The notes: generated from the sequence alone by a model not told the origin. A DNA stretch of 64,000 nucleotides from Neobacillus rhizophilus (GCF_018343535.1 NZ_JAGYPF010000001.1:1302001-1366000); one strand, 5' to 3'. Positions 10,791-20,413 are shown, counted from the first letter of the stretch. Program-made: numbers and translations.

Positions 10791-11737
10791 CCGTTTGCCC
10801 CCGCTTCTACTGGAACCGGAACCGAATCGATAATTTCCAAAATAATCTCTTCTTGGGATTTGGTTAACGACCCTTCGATTGATAGGATGATTCGATGTCC
10901 AATTACAAATGGAGCAACTGACTTTATATCATCAGGCGTTACAAAGGTGCGCCCGTTTAAAAAAGCTTTCCCTTGAGAAGCTTTCATTAGTGCCAATGTT
11001 CCCCGCGGGCTGACCCCGAGCTCAATACTGCTGTGCTCCCTTGTTCTTCTGACAATAGATAGCAGGTAATCTTCCATATCGTTTGTCATGTAAACCTTAT
11101 TTATTGTCTTCTTTAACTCAACAAGATCAGAAAGTGAAAAAACTTGACGGAGTGGATCCTGCCCTGGATTTACCCGCCCATTATGCATAATCTGTTTTTC
11201 TTCTTCAAATGCAGGATACCCCACCTTTATTTTCATAAAAAAACGGTCCATTTGCGCAACAGGCAGTGGGAAAGTCCCTTGCTGGGATTCTACAGGGTTT
11301 TGCGTTGCGATGACCATAAATGGCTCATTAATTGGAACAGTAATACCGTCAATCGTGACCTGTCTCTCTTCCATAACCTCTAATAAACTGGATTGTGTTC
11401 TCGGAGTCGCGCGATTAATCTCATCTGCCAAGACAAGATTAGCCATGATTGGCCCAGGGCGAAGCTCAAATTCCTGTACCTTCGGATTAAAAAATTGAAT
11501 TCCCGTGACGTCACTCGGAAGAACATCGGGGGTAAACTGAATTCTTGAAAAGTGCCCGCCAATAGCTGCTGCAAAACTTTTCGCAAGCATGGTCTTTCCT
11601 GTCCCCGGCACACTTTCAAGTAAAATATGTCCATTAAACAATAACGAAATTGCCATCAACTCTACTTCCAAGTCTTTTCCGACAATTACTTTACTAATCT
11701 CCTGCTTTAACGATTGTATATTTTCTGTTACAGTCAT
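10787..11737 (-). CDS. MoxR-family AAA+ ATPase
   Basis: The 316-aa ATPase has Walker A in ESVPGTGKTMLAKSF (about residues 38-52), Walker B in LVLADEINRATPRTQS, and sensor 1 FMVIATQNPVES. MoxR ATPases act as chaperones for maturation of partner proteins, here presumably the DUF58 and DUF4129 products. It is first in the operon, and B. subtilis YeaC is the likely counterpart. The ATG is preceded by GGGGGATGAG. Confidence 0.9.
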   Translation of the reverse strand: MTVTENIQSLKQEISKVIVGKDLEVELMAISLLFNGHILLESVPGTGKTMLAKSFAAAIGGHFSRIQFTPDVLPSDVTGIQFFNPKVQEFELRPGPIMANLVLADEINRATPRTQSSLLEVMEERQVTIDGITVPINEPFMVIATQNPVESQQGTFPLPVAQMDRFFMKIKVGYPAFEEEKQIMHNGRVNPGQDPLRQVFSLSDLVELKKTINKVYMTNDMEDYLLSIVRRTREHSSIELGVSPRGTLALMKASQGKAFLNGRTFVTPDDIKSVAPFVIGHRIILSIEGSLTKSQEEIILEIIDSVPVPVEAGANG

Positions 11738-11826
11738 TTTCTCATCCCCCTGGAAGTTTCATCTATATACGTAACCCTTTTATTTTATCAAATTTTTCCA
11801 CCTTCCCAAACATACTGGTAAAAAAA

Positions 11827-11847
11827 GAACCCTATAAAAACGGGTTC
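11827..11847 (-). terminator. terminator of the 64-aa gene
   Basis: GAACCC (11827-11832) and GGGTTC (11842-11847) form the stem, followed on the minus strand by six T residues. Confidence 0.75.
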
Positions 11848-11853
11848 GTTCAT

Positions 11854-12048
11854 TTAACTTCTCGGCTCTTTTAAATATTGGTAGAGAACATCTCCATTTC
11901 GCTGAGCAATGCCGCGGAAGTGTTTAAAATCTTTTCGTTTTACCAGCACCTGACGGAAATCCATAAATTCCTCAACGTTAACGTAATATTCGGAAAGCTC
12001 TCCGTTCATAAGACGATCTAATATATCGTTAACTGTTTCTTCCCTCAT
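11854..12048 (-). CDS. 64-aa conserved hypothetical protein
   Basis: The frame reads MREETVNDILDRLMNGELSE and ends YLKEPRS. It is charged, with no membrane segment, and looks like a compact helical protein. It has a Shine-Dalgarno site (GAGGTGCTGAAAA) and its own terminator. I do not recognise a characterised family. Confidence 0.7.
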   Translation of the reverse strand: MREETVNDILDRLMNGELSEYYVNVEEFMDFRQVLVKRKDFKHFRGIAQRNGDVLYQYLKEPRS

Positions 12049-12282
12049 TTTTCAGCACCTCTTTCCACTTCCTTATTTTAACGTAAAAACCTATTTTAAA
12101 GCTAATTTCATCCCTAAATATGAAAACGTTACCATAATCTAATTGTATTTCCAGAATTTTTTTACAAAAACATATAAGAAATTAACTAAATTGTAACATT
12201 AACACCTTTACGAATTTGGAAAAATAGTGCAAACTGTTATTTAAATAGTTTTTAAGTTTGCTAGATAAAGGAGAGAGGAAAT

Positions 12283-12471
12283 TTGAAAAAAGCAGAGGTA
12301 GGAAATATCATCGAATTTCGCGGCGGACTGCAAGGGATTGTTGAAAAAGTTAATGAAAATTCTGTAATAGTTGACTTAACATATATGGATAATTATCGTG
12401 ATTTAGAATTAGATCAGCGTACAGTCGTTAATCATAAAAATTATAAGGTTATCAAAGAAACCGCTTACTAA
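12283..12471 (+). CDS. ykvS: DUF2187 (YkvS-type) small protein
   Basis: The 62-aa protein matches the DUF2187 pattern VGNIIEFRGGLQGIVEKVNE, DLTYMDNYRDLELDQRTVVNHKNYKVI, a small beta-barrel-like fold of unknown role. It starts with TTG at 12283, after AAAGGAGAGAGG. In B. subtilis ykvS lies in the same neighbourhood as ykvI and clpE, as here. Confidence 0.82.
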   Translation: MKKAEVGNIIEFRGGLQGIVEKVNENSVIVDLTYMDNYRDLELDQRTVVNHKNYKVIKETAY

Positions 12472-12478
12472 TTGTTTG

Positions 12479-12504
12479 AAAAGGCAGAATGCACACTGCC
12501 TTTT
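12479..12504 (+). terminator. ykvS terminator
   Basis: AAAAGGCAG (12479-12487) pairs with CTGCCTTTT (12496-12504) and is followed by a CTTCTTTTTT tract. Confidence 0.85.
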
Positions 12505-12529
12505 CTTCTTTTTTATACCAGAAAGCCGT

Positions 12530-12649
12530 TTATTTTCCTTGGTCCGTTTCCTTTGAAAGCTCTTTAAACGATTTAACCTTGCCATGAGGATTTTGATCCT
12601 GCTTTCTGACCGTCCATTCACGTTCCTTTTGACTTTGTGCTTTACTCAT
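12530..12649 (-). CDS. 39-aa small conserved Bacillaceae protein (DUF6254-like)
   Basis: The basic peptide MSKAQSQKEREWTVRKQDQN continues PHGKVKSFKELSKETDQGK. The motif RKQDQNPHGKVKS recurs in short Bacillaceae proteins that I believe are grouped as DUF6254; the family number is from memory. GGAGTGAAGAG lies before the ATG. Its role is unknown. Confidence 0.65.
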   Translation of the reverse strand: MSKAQSQKEREWTVRKQDQNPHGKVKSFKELSKETDQGK

Positions 12650-12775
12650 TCTCTTCACTCCTTTCTCGATTATATTTTTTTCATTTAAAGATATTCTTAT
12701 CAATGTTATTGGATAAAATGTATATTGAAATCTTTTCCTTTACATATTGAGTTATGATTTTCGAAGGAGCCTATT

Positions 12776-13390
12776 ATGGAATTAAAACGAACCCTGGATT
12801 TACGTCTAATTACCGGATTGATTATCGCCCATGCCCTTCTCTTTTTTTCTTTTCATGATAAGGCGATATTTTGGTACATTTTTTCCGGTTCCATCCTAAT
12901 ACTAATCGCCTTTGCCACGTTTCAGGGAGACGTGGAAGATGAGGCCTCTTTTATCAAGTATTTATTTTTAGGCGTCATTTCCGGTTTGCTATTATATTTG
13001 CTGTTTTGGATTGGCTATCAGCTTTTCGAGATGGCCAATTCAGGCTTTAAAAAAGATGTAAGACGTTTGTACCGATGGTTTGCCCCTTCGTTATTCTGGC
13101 ACTATTTAGCCTTGATTTTGGTGGCAGCACCTGGCGAAGAGATGTTCTGGAGAGGGTTTGTCCAAAAAAGACTGTTAAAACACCTGAAACCGTACGTCGC
13201 CATTATTGCTGGCTCTTTATTATATGGGTCAGTTCATATTTATTCGGGGTCCTTTTTACTAATGTTCGCTGCATTCTCCTCCGGTCTTGTGTGGGGGTTT
13301 TTATACTTTTGGAAAAAAAGCATGCCCCTCGTGATTGTTTCTCATATCATTTTTGACATGATGATGTTTATCTTTCTGCCACTAACATAA
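12776..13390 (+). CDS. CPBP family intramembrane metalloprotease
   Basis: The 204-aa protein has about six membrane helices and the CPBP (Abi/CAAX-protease) signatures: motif 1 EEMFWRGFVQ (Glu121-Glu122, Arg126), motif 2 around GSVHIYSG (His154), and motif 3 SHIIFDMMMF (His190, Asp194). Members cleave membrane substrates. Its target is unknown, and its isolated context gives no clue. AAGGAGCCTATT precedes the ATG. Confidence 0.85.
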   Translation: MELKRTLDLRLITGLIIAHALLFFSFHDKAIFWYIFSGSILILIAFATFQGDVEDEASFIKYLFLGVISGLLLYLLFWIGYQLFEMANSGFKKDVRRLYRWFAPSLFWHYLALILVAAPGEEMFWRGFVQKRLLKHLKPYVAIIAGSLLYGSVHIYSGSFLLMFAAFSSGLVWGFLYFWKKSMPLVIVSHIIFDMMMFIFLPLT

Positions 13391-13417
13391 AAGCAGCTGG
13401 CCTGAGCAGCTGCTTTT
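13389..13417. terminator. shared bidirectional terminator
   Basis: AAAAGCAGCTG (13389-13399) and CAGCTGCTTTT (13407-13417) form a perfect 11-bp stem between the convergent CPBP and ykvI genes, with T-runs on both strands. Confidence 0.88.
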
Positions 13418-14466
13418 CAATTTCTTTCTGGGGGTGTAAATGGCTTCATCCACAGGAGAATAAAAAAACTCATGCAAATATACCCGAACAATGGATATAG
13501 ATAGGACAAAAGTGTTCCGTAATTCACCAAGCTAATTAAGTAAGATACTGTAAAAATAGCTGTTACAGAAACTAGCGTCGGTACAGGCATATATTGCTTT
13601 AACTGCCGGTCGAGACCAAAAACATTACCAATAACTGAAGTAAAAATCTCTCCATAAATGATAATAACAAAAATCCAATAGAAAAACGGGGCTAAATTTC
13701 TCATAATAACGGCCATCGGAATTTCATATAATTCCAGGTTTGGGAGCATGATTAATGTAAAGTGGCTCGCAATTAATATTACCGTTAAAGCCACACCACC
13801 AAGAATCCCTCCCCATTTGATCGTCCAATCGTCCTTCACTTCTGATGCAATCGGCACTAGTACCGCTTGAGCAAGTCCAAGATTCAAGGCAGCATACGAA
13901 AATGGTGCAATAACGCTTTTCCACCCATCAGAAGCATGAGGAATATACAAAAATTGCTCTAAAAAGTTTGGCATTTGCAAAGACAAAAGCATTAAAATCA
14001 GACTAAAGCCAATCATTAAAGGAACCACAAAAGTATTGACAGCAAAAAGCCCCTTAGTACCTACAAGCATCACCAAATAAGATAAAAAAATGGTTATAAA
14101 CACCCCCGCATTTTTTGGCAATCCAAGCTGTTCTTCAAAAACGGCCCCTGCTCCTGCCAGCATGACGGCACTTACCCCAAGCAGCATAAATAGCATAAAA
14201 AAATTGATGATGCCTCCAGCCCATTTTCCAAATAAATAATCATTAAATTCCTGGTACGATTTTGCATTAATTTGTGCAGCAATCCGCATCAGTTTTGAAC
14301 CGATCACAACGAAAAGATAGCCGCTCATTAATATACTTATAAAGCCAAAGAAACCAAACCGTGAGAAAAATTCCACGATTTCTTTTCCTGTAGCGAATCC
14401 TGCTCCAACAACAGTCCCCACATAGACTGCCGCTATTTGAAAAGCTTGATTCCAGCTTTTTTTCAC
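13417..14466 (-). CDS. ykvI: YkvI-type membrane transporter
   Basis: The 349-aa integral membrane protein has about ten helices and belongs to the APC-like YkvI family. The conserved N-terminal AAVYVGTVVGAGFATGKEI has the unwound-helix glycines typical of amino-acid transporters. The substrate is not known. It sits back-to-back with clpE, as in B. subtilis. Confidence 0.85.
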   Translation of the reverse strand: MKKSWNQAFQIAAVYVGTVVGAGFATGKEIVEFFSRFGFFGFISILMSGYLFVVIGSKLMRIAAQINAKSYQEFNDYLFGKWAGGIINFFMLFMLLGVSAVMLAGAGAVFEEQLGLPKNAGVFITIFLSYLVMLVGTKGLFAVNTFVVPLMIGFSLILMLLSLQMPNFLEQFLYIPHASDGWKSVIAPFSYAALNLGLAQAVLVPIASEVKDDWTIKWGGILGGVALTVILIASHFTLIMLPNLELYEIPMAVIMRNLAPFFYWIFVIIIYGEIFTSVIGNVFGLDRQLKQYMPVPTLVSVTAIFTVSYLISLVNYGTLLSYLYPLFGYICMSFFILLWMKPFTPPERN

Positions 14467-14574
14467 ATCATCTCCCCCTTATCACAAATATATGACCAAA
14501 GGGACAAACAATGACGAGCTTTTTCTCGTAAGCTTATTTTCCTATCATGGAAAAAATTTCACCAAGCGAAAGAC

Positions 14575-14630
14575 TTGAAAGTCAAAAAAGGTCAGAGTAT
14601 ACTATGGTCATAAGGTCAAATATAGTCAAA
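14575..14630 (+). promoter_or_regulatory. clpE promoter with two CtsR operators
   Basis: A sigma-A promoter, TTGAAA (14575-14580) and TATACT (14598-14603), has a 17-nt spacer. CtsR recognises two GGTCAAA heptads with a 3-nt gap. Two such pairs are present: AGTCAAA-AAA-GGTCAGA (14580-14596), which fills the spacer and would block polymerase, and GGTCAAA-TAT-AGTCAAA (14614-14630), just downstream. A further overlapping AGTCAAAGTCAAA extends the array. This predicts strong heat and protein-stress induction of clpE. Confidence 0.88.
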
Positions 14631-14669
14631 GTCAAATTGATAAAAGCTAATAACAAGGAGGTTGTTTAC

Positions 14670-16814
14670 ATGCTTTGTCAAAAATGTAATCAAAATCAAG
14701 CAAATGTACAATTAAACATGAATGTTAATGGGCAGCATCATGATTTGAAACTTTGCCATGAATGTTATACAAAGGAGAAAAAAGCATTAGGTGCAGGCTT
14801 TGGAATGAATATGAACCCATTCAACGGTTTTCCATTTGAAGAGCTTTTTGCTAGCAAGAACTTTTCCCAAGGCCACATTCCAAATGGTCAATTTAGTCAG
14901 GCAGTTGAAAATAAAAACGGCCGCGGCGGCTTTATCGACCAATTTGGCCGTAACCTAACACAAATGGCAAAAGCCGGCTTAATTGACCCGGTTATTGGCC
15001 GTGATCACGAGATTAAACGAGTCATTGAGGTATTAAACAGAAGAAATAAAAACAATCCTGTGTTAATTGGTGAACCTGGTGTTGGTAAAACGGCCATAGC
15101 GGAAGGTCTTGCCTTAAAGATTGCCGATGGCAATGTACCAGGCAAGCTGCAAAATAAAGAAGTTTATTTATTAGATGTAGCTTCTTTAGTTGCCAATACC
15201 GGAATCCGCGGTCAATTTGAAGAGCGGATGAAGCAGTTAATCGCTGAATTGCAGGAGCGGAAAAACATCATTTTATTCATTGATGAAATCCATCTGCTTG
15301 TTGGTGCAGGCTCCGCTGAAGGCTCTATGGATGCCGGCAATATTTTAAAACCAGCCCTTGCCCGCGGTGAACTTCAGGTTATTGGTGCTACGACATTAAA
15401 AGAATACCGTCAAATTGAAAAGGATTCAGCCTTAGAACGCCGCTTCCAGCCTATTCAGGTTCAAGAGCCGGATACAGATGCAGCCATTGCCATCCTTAAA
15501 GGGATTCAGAAAAAATATGAGGACTTTCATGAGGTCAATTATTCAGACGAAGCCATCCACGCTTGTGTGACCTTATCGCAGCGCTATATTCAAGACCGCT
15601 TCCTGCCTGATAAGGCGATTGATTTATTAGATGAATCAGGTTCAAAACTAAATCTAACTTCAGATTATCGGAATAATGAACAAATCGAGGCCCGTCTTAA
15701 GGAAATTGCTGCTAAAAAGGAAACAGCATTGAAAAAGGAAAACTATGAACTGGCAGCAAAGCTTCGTGATGAAGAAGCACAACTTGAAAAGGCATTAAAT
15801 AGTGCCTCAAAAACGGAGCGACCGGTTGTTACAGTTTCTGATATCCAAAAAATTATTGAAGAAAAAACTGGGATTCCGGTCGGTAAACTTCAAGAAGACG
15901 AGCAGCTTAAAATGAAATCACTGGAAGAGAATTTGAATAAAAAGGTTATTGGCCAGGAACAAGCCGTTCAGAAGGTCGCAAAAGCTGTTCGCCGCAGCCG
16001 TGCCGGTTTAAAAGCAAAAAATCGTCCGATCGGGTCCTTCTTATTTGTCGGTCCAACAGGTGTTGGGAAAACAGAATTATCTAAGACTCTTGCAGAAGAA
16101 TTATTTGGCACGAAGGATTCGATGATTCGACTTGATATGAGCGAATACATGGAAAAACACAGCGTGTCAAAATTAATTGGTTCACCTCCAGGTTATGTTG
16201 GCCATGAGGAGGCTGGTCAATTAACCGAAAAAGTCCGCCGCAACCCATATAGCATTATTCTCTTGGATGAGATAGAAAAGGCCCATCCCGACGTAATGCA
16301 TATGTTCCTGCAAATTCTTGAGGACGGACGTCTTACTGACAGCCAAGGAAGAGTGGTAAGCTTTAAGGACACCGTCCTTATTATGACTAGTAATGCCGGC
16401 GTTGGACACAAAAACATTCACGTTGGCTTTGGAACATCCAATGCTATGGAAGAAGCTAGCATCCTTGACTCTCTTGGCAGCTTCTTCAAGCCGGAATTCT
16501 TAAATCGCTTTGACAGCATCATTGAATTTACATCGCTGGATAAAGAGCATATCTTATCTATTGTCGACCTAATGGCTTCTGAGTTGCAAGAAACATTAAA
16601 AGAACAAAACATTGAACTAACCATTTCAGTAGAGGTAAAAGGAAAATTAGCAGAACTTGGCTACCATCCTGCATTTGGTGCTCGTCCATTAAGACGTGCC
16701 ATTCAGGAACAGCTTGAGGACAAAATTACTGATTTTATTTTAGACCAGCCAGATGCTAAACAGCTTGCTGCTATTTTAGAAGATGGCCAAATCAAAGTTA
16801 TACTTTCTTATTAG
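14670..16814 (+). CDS. clpE: ATP-dependent Clp protease ATPase subunit ClpE
   Basis: The 714-aa HSP100 unfoldase feeds substrates to ClpP. The N-terminal zinc finger has Cys3, Cys6, Cys29 and Cys32, the mark of ClpE. Two AAA modules follow: GEPGVGKT with [16 protein letters not shown], then a UVR-like linker (about residues 330-370), then GPTGVGKT with the GSPPGYVG and SNAG motifs. The ATG at 14670 follows AAGGAGG; the longer frame from 14547 would run through the promoter and operators and is rejected. Regulation by CtsR is predicted from the upstream boxes. Confidence 0.95.
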   Translation: MLCQKCNQNQANVQLNMNVNGQHHDLKLCHECYTKEKKALGAGFGMNMNPFNGFPFEELFASKNFSQGHIPNGQFSQAVENKNGRGGFIDQFGRNLTQMAKAGLIDPVIGRDHEIKRVIEVLNRRNKNNPVLIGEPGVGKTAIAEGLALKIADGNVPGKLQNKEVYLLDVASLVANTGIRGQFEERMKQLIAELQERKNIILFIDEIHLLVGAGSAEGSMDAGNILKPALARGELQVIGATTLKEYRQIEKDSALERRFQPIQVQEPDTDAAIAILKGIQKKYEDFHEVNYSDEAIHACVTLSQRYIQDRFLPDKAIDLLDESGSKLNLTSDYRNNEQIEARLKEIAAKKETALKKENYELAAKLRDEEAQLEKALNSASKTERPVVTVSDIQKIIEEKTGIPVGKLQEDEQLKMKSLEENLNKKVIGQEQAVQKVAKAVRRSRAGLKAKNRPIGSFLFVGPTGVGKTELSKTLAEELFGTKDSMIRLDMSEYMEKHSVSKLIGSPPGYVGHEEAGQLTEKVRRNPYSIILLDEIEKAHPDVMHMFLQILEDGRLTDSQGRVVSFKDTVLIMTSNAGVGHKNIHVGFGTSNAMEEASILDSLGSFFKPEFLNRFDSIIEFTSLDKEHILSIVDLMASELQETLKEQNIELTISVEVKGKLAELGYHPAFGARPLRRAIQEQLEDKITDFILDQPDAKQLAAILEDGQIKVILSY

Positions 16815-16822
16815 CCAAAAAA

Positions 16823-16850
16823 AAAAGCGAAGCCCTGCGGCTTCGCTTTT
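16823..16850. terminator. clpE terminator, left copy of a 28-bp direct repeat
   Basis: GCGAAGCC and GGCTTCGC form an 8-bp stem flanked by A- and T-runs. The 28-bp unit recurs at 18690-18717 with one mismatch, on the other side of the IS. Confidence 0.85.
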
Positions 16851-16959
16851 CAGGCTGTCGAGAAACCCTCGGCAGCCTCTATTTTTATCCGCATTCTTTA
16901 ACAATTCACCGCGTTAATTTGTTATAATATTATTAATACATAGATTTTTCAACATGTCT

Positions 16960-17013
16960 GTTGATTTGCGCTCCAGGCACTTCGCTTTCCGCGCAAATCA
17001 ACAGGTGTTAATA
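16960..17013 (-). repeat. shortened left copy of the palindromic repeat
   Basis: The sequence runs from TCTGTTGATTTGCGCTCC to AAATCAACAGG and is a deletion form of the repeat seen in full at 29144-29275, in the same orientation. Together with 18463-18597 it makes the subterminal inverted repeat of the element. Confidence 0.7.
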
Positions 17014-17062
17014 AAAAGACCTGCAACTCAACCAATAAATAATAAAATAAGTGGTGAAATCA

Positions 17063-18453
17063 ATGTTAAAGACAAAAGAGTCTAGCCAAAGTGAATACGA
17101 ATTTGTTTCTATCGATGAATTAGTTCCAGATAACCACCTTCTTCGCTTGATTGATAAATATATAGATTTTTCATTTCTTTTAGAAAAAGTTCGTCCATTT
17201 TATAGTGAGGATAACGGCCGCCCATCTGATCCACTAATTCTTTTTAAAATGATGTTTATTGGATACCTTTTTGGTATTCGATCTGAAAGACAACTAGAAA
17301 GAGAAATTAAAATGAACATTGCCTACCGGTGGTTTTTAGGTTTAAAATTCCACGATCCGGTTCCACATCATTCTACGATCAGTTGGAATCGCCAACATCG
17401 TTTCAAAGTTATCAATATGGAAATTGATACCGATATATTTCAGGAAATATTTGATGAGATTGTTCTGCAGGCAATGAACCACAAAATGGTTGGAGGACGA
17501 GTTTTATTTACGGATTCTACTCATTTAAAGGCAAACGCCAATAAACAAAAGTTTACAAAGGAAGAGGTAGAAGTTGAAACTCGCGAATATATTGAGGATC
17601 TTAATAAAGCTATAGAAGAGGATAGAATTAATCATGGAAAAAAGCCGTTAAAGGAAAAAGAGGAAGTGAAAGAGACAAAAGAAATTCGGGGAAGCACAAC
17701 AGATCCTGAATGTGGTTTTATGTCCCGTGAAAATAAGCAGGAAATTTCTGTTATCTTGATCATCGGACTACAGACATGAAGTTCAATATCATTACTGATG
17801 TCTATGTCACTCCCAGTAATGTTCATGATTCCGTTCCTTACCTGAATCGATTGGACCGTCAGGTCCAACGGTTTGGTTTTATGGTTGAAGTTGTTGCTTT
17901 AGATTCAGGCTATCTCACTAATCCTATTTGTAAGGGACTTTCGGATCGTAATATATTTGGTGTTATTGCCCATAGAAGATTCCATCCTACTACCGGCTTA
18001 TTCCCTAAATGGAAATTTACATATGACAAAGAACGGGATCTTTATATTTGTCCTAATAACTAAGAATTACCCTACAAGACAACAACCCGAGAGGGCTATA
18101 GAGAATACAAATCGGATTCAAAGAAATGTGAAAGCTGTCCGTTTTTATCCCAATGCACCCGATCAAAAAATAAAGTGAAAGTTGTCACCCGACATGTATG
18201 GGAGGAGCACAAAGAGAAGGTAAGAATAAATCGCTTATCTAAATCAGGAAAAGAGCTTTATAAATTTAGAAAGGAAAAAATTGAGCGAAGCTTCGCAGAC
18301 TCAAAAGAGCTGCACGGGCTTCGCTATTGCCGGTTACGGGGGATAAAAAAAGCAAGTGAGCAGGCCCTTCTTACTGCAGCTTGTCAGAACATGAAAAAGA
18401 TTGCAACACACTTATTCAGACTGGAAAAAGTGTGTTGCAATTCTTTAGTTTGA
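17063..18453 (+). pseudogene. IS1182-family transposase, one frameshift and one nonsense codon
   Basis: The reading can be rebuilt as a transposase of about 463 residues. The N-terminal DUF772-type domain runs from [17 protein letters not shown] to HHSTISWNR, the first catalytic aspartate is in [17 protein letters not shown], and the C-terminal half has a CP...CESCPFLSQC zinc-like cluster and ERSFADSKELHGLR. Near 17740-17745 the frame shifts ([13 protein letters not shown] continues in the other frame). At 18061-18063 a TAA replaces a sense codon before ELPYKTTTREGY. The last part (18175-18453) is again open in the same frame. The gene cannot make a full protein. Confidence 0.85.
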
Positions 18454-18462
18454 TAATCTCCC

Positions 18463-18597
18463 TGTTGATTGGAGCGGAAGGTGCGCAGACTCCTGCGGGA
18501 GTACGGGACAGGGGAGACCCCACAGGCGCGGAACGCGCCGAGGAGGCCCCCCGAACCGCCCGCGGAAAGCGAAGCACCTGGAGCGGAAATCAACAGG
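18463..18597 (+). repeat. GC-rich palindromic repeat, right end of the IS
   Basis: This is a 135-bp imperfect palindrome, much richer in G+C than its surroundings. It begins CTGTTGATTGGAGCGGAAGG and ends GAGCGGAAATCAACAGG, with a core of GACTCCTGCGGGAG and CGCCGAGGAGG. It is related to copies at 29144-29275 (reverse) and 29445-29575 (same orientation). Repeats of this kind are, from memory, very common in Bacillus genomes. Confidence 0.85.
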
Positions 18598-18689
18598 CCC
18601 ATTAGCAGGGACAATTTTTCATAAAAATGAATTTCGGATTCTGATAAAATAAAAAATTGCCGAGAAAAATATACTTTCTCGACAATCTG

Positions 18690-18717
18690 AAAAGCGAAGC
18701 CCTGCTGCTTCGCTTTT
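18690..18717. terminator. pepF terminator, right copy of the 28-bp direct repeat
   Basis: The unit is identical to 16823-16850 except for G to T in the loop (CCCTGCTGC). It lies just before the pepF stop codon on the other strand and can work in both directions. Confidence 0.85.
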
Positions 18718-18718
18718 T

Positions 18719-20413
18719 TTATAGCTTTTTATCATCAACCGAATTCAGCCAATTCTCGATTTCACCAACAACAGATTCTACACAGCCGGTTTTAAATGGT
18801 GATATTAAATTGGCTGCTTCCACTAGTTTAGTAAATGACATAGAACCGCCAAGCTTACAAAGCTTGACATAGTCTGCCCATGCCTCTGGATGATTCTCCC
18901 TTGACCGCTTCCAGAATTGGAAGGCGCAAATTTGCGCAAGCGTATAGTCAATATAATAGAACGGTGAGTTATAAATATGTCCCTGACGCTGCCAGAAGCC
19001 GCCGTTCTCCAAATACTTATTGCCGTCATAATCCTTATGCGGCAAATATTTTTTCTCAATTTCCCGCCATTTTTGCTTGCGCTCTGTTGGCGTGGCTTCC
19101 GGGTTATCATAAACCCAGTGCTGGAATTCATCAACGGAAACTCCGTATGGCAGGAACAAGAGCGCATCACTAAGATGAGAGAACTTATATTTATCGGTGT
19201 CTTCTTTAAAGAACAGCTCCATCCACGGCCAGGTAAAAAACTCCATACTCATCGAATGAATTTCACATGCCTCATAGGTTGGCCAATTATATTCAGGTAT
19301 TTCAAACTGACGGCTCGAATAAACCTGGAAGGCATGGCCTGCCTCATGAGTCAGGACATCAATATCACCTGATGTGCCATTGAAGTTCGAAAAAATAAAC
19401 GGAGCTTTATAATTTTCGATATAAGTGCAGTAGCCCCCGCTTGCCTTTCCCTTCTTGGCAACAAGGTCCATCAGATTATTTTCCATCATAAAGGTAAAAA
19501 ATTCTCCGGTTTCCTCTGAAAGATCCTGATACATTTTTTGTCCGTTCTCAATGATCCATTCTGGACTACCCTTCGGTACAGCGTTTCCGGTCTCGAACAC
19601 AAAACCTTCATCATAGAATTTTAATTTATCAAGGCCAAGCCGTTCCCGCTGCCGCTCTTTTAGCTTAGATGCGATTGGAACAATAAAGTCCTTTACCTGC
19701 TGACGGAAATTAGCCACCATCTCGGCGTTGTAATCGGTTCTCATCATGCGGTTATAACCAAGCTCGACAAAGTTTTTATAACCCAAGGCGTGAGCAATCT
19801 CGGTCCGCACCTTTACCAATTCATCATAAATCCGGTCAAACTCCGCATCGTGCTCTGCAAAGAAACCAAATTTCGCCGTACTCGCGCGTTTGCGCATCTC
19901 CCGGTCTGTCGATTCAATAAACGGGTCGATTTGCGCAAGTGTACGCTCTTCCCCTTCAAATTCGATTTTCGCCGATGCAACAAGCTTGGTGTATTCTGAC
20001 GATAATCGGTTTTCCCTTTGCAGCAAAGGAACAATTTCCGGTTTAAACGTCTTTAGCTGACTTTCAGCAAGGGCGAAAAGCTGAGTGCCCCACTTGTTTT
20101 CCAATTGCGGGCGGAATTTGGAATCAACCAAAGCCTGATAATATCCTGTGATTAACCCTTCAACCTCAGGCTGGATTTCATCCATGTAATCCTGCTCATT
20201 TTTATAAAATTCATCATTCGTATCAATGGTATGGCGAATATTACAAAGATTGAACATCGTCCCCAAGTCATTTCTCAGTTGATTGATTTCATTCATGACC
20301 CCGCTCTGCTTTTCCACTGAGTCAGCGTTTTTGAAACGCTCTAATGCTTCATTAAATTTTGCCCGAACCTCGTCTAAGTTAGGTCGTACGTATGTATACT
20401 GTTCAAAGCCCAT
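18719..20413 (-). CDS. pepF: M3 family oligoendopeptidase
   Basis: The 564-aa cytosolic zinc peptidase cuts short peptides. The zinc motif is HEAGH at residues 356-360, with the third ligand glutamate expected in YEACEIHSMSMEFF. Substrate-binding features include KGKASGGYC and IFSNFNGTSGDIDVL. Length fits the M3B (PepF) group. The ATG at 20413 is used because AAAGGGGG lies just upstream; a start at 20485 would add 24 residues with no site. It is monocistronic. Confidence 0.9.
   Translation of the reverse strand: MGFEQYTYVRPNLDEVRAKFNEALERFKNADSVEKQSGVMNEINQLRNDLGTMFNLCNIRHTIDTNDEFYKNEQDYMDEIQPEVEGLITGYYQALVDSKFRPQLENKWGTQLFALAESQLKTFKPEIVPLLQRENRLSSEYTKLVASAKIEFEGEERTLAQIDPFIESTDREMRKRASTAKFGFFAEHDAEFDRIYDELVKVRTEIAHALGYKNFVELGYNRMMRTDYNAEMVANFRQQVKDFIVPIASKLKERQRERLGLDKLKFYDEGFVFETGNAVPKGSPEWIIENGQKMYQDLSEETGEFFTFMMENNLMDLVAKKGKASGGYCTYIENYKAPFIFSNFNGTSGDIDVLTHEAGHAFQVYSSRQFEIPEYNWPTYEACEIHSMSMEFFTWPWMELFFKEDTDKYKFSHLSDALLFLPYGVSVDEFQHWVYDNPEATPTERKQKWREIEKKYLPHKDYDGNKYLENGGFWQRQGHIYNSPFYYIDYTLAQICAFQFWKRSRENHPEAWADYVKLCKLGGSMSFTKLVEAANLISPFKTGCVESVVGEIENWLNSVDDKKL

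Larger units (their letters stand above)
16851..18689 (+). mobile_element. IS1182-family element, decayed, between duplicated terminators
   Basis: The element is about 1.84 kb. Its ends are inverted: the left begins CAGGCTGTCGAGAAA and the right end, read inward, is CAGATTGTCGAGAAA (13 of 15 match). Each end can fold as a hairpin (GGCTGTCGAG/CTCGGCAGCC on the left, TTGCCGAGAAA/TTTCTCGACAA on the right). Inside the ends are inverted copies of a GC-rich palindromic repeat (16960-17013, shortened, and 18463-18597), then a broken transposase gene. The flanks are a 28-bp direct repeat of a transcription terminator, which could be a long target duplication. Related shorter copies lie at 29032-29649 and 30928-31037. 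Confidence 0.8.

Noticed and set aside
14547-14669. N-terminal extension of clpE
   Set aside because: These bases hold the promoter and CtsR boxes, and AAGGAGG lies before the later ATG.
18381-18605. 74-aa frame at the right end of the IS
   Set aside because: It runs through the palindromic repeat. Such repeats give open frames on both strands because of their GC-rich symmetry.
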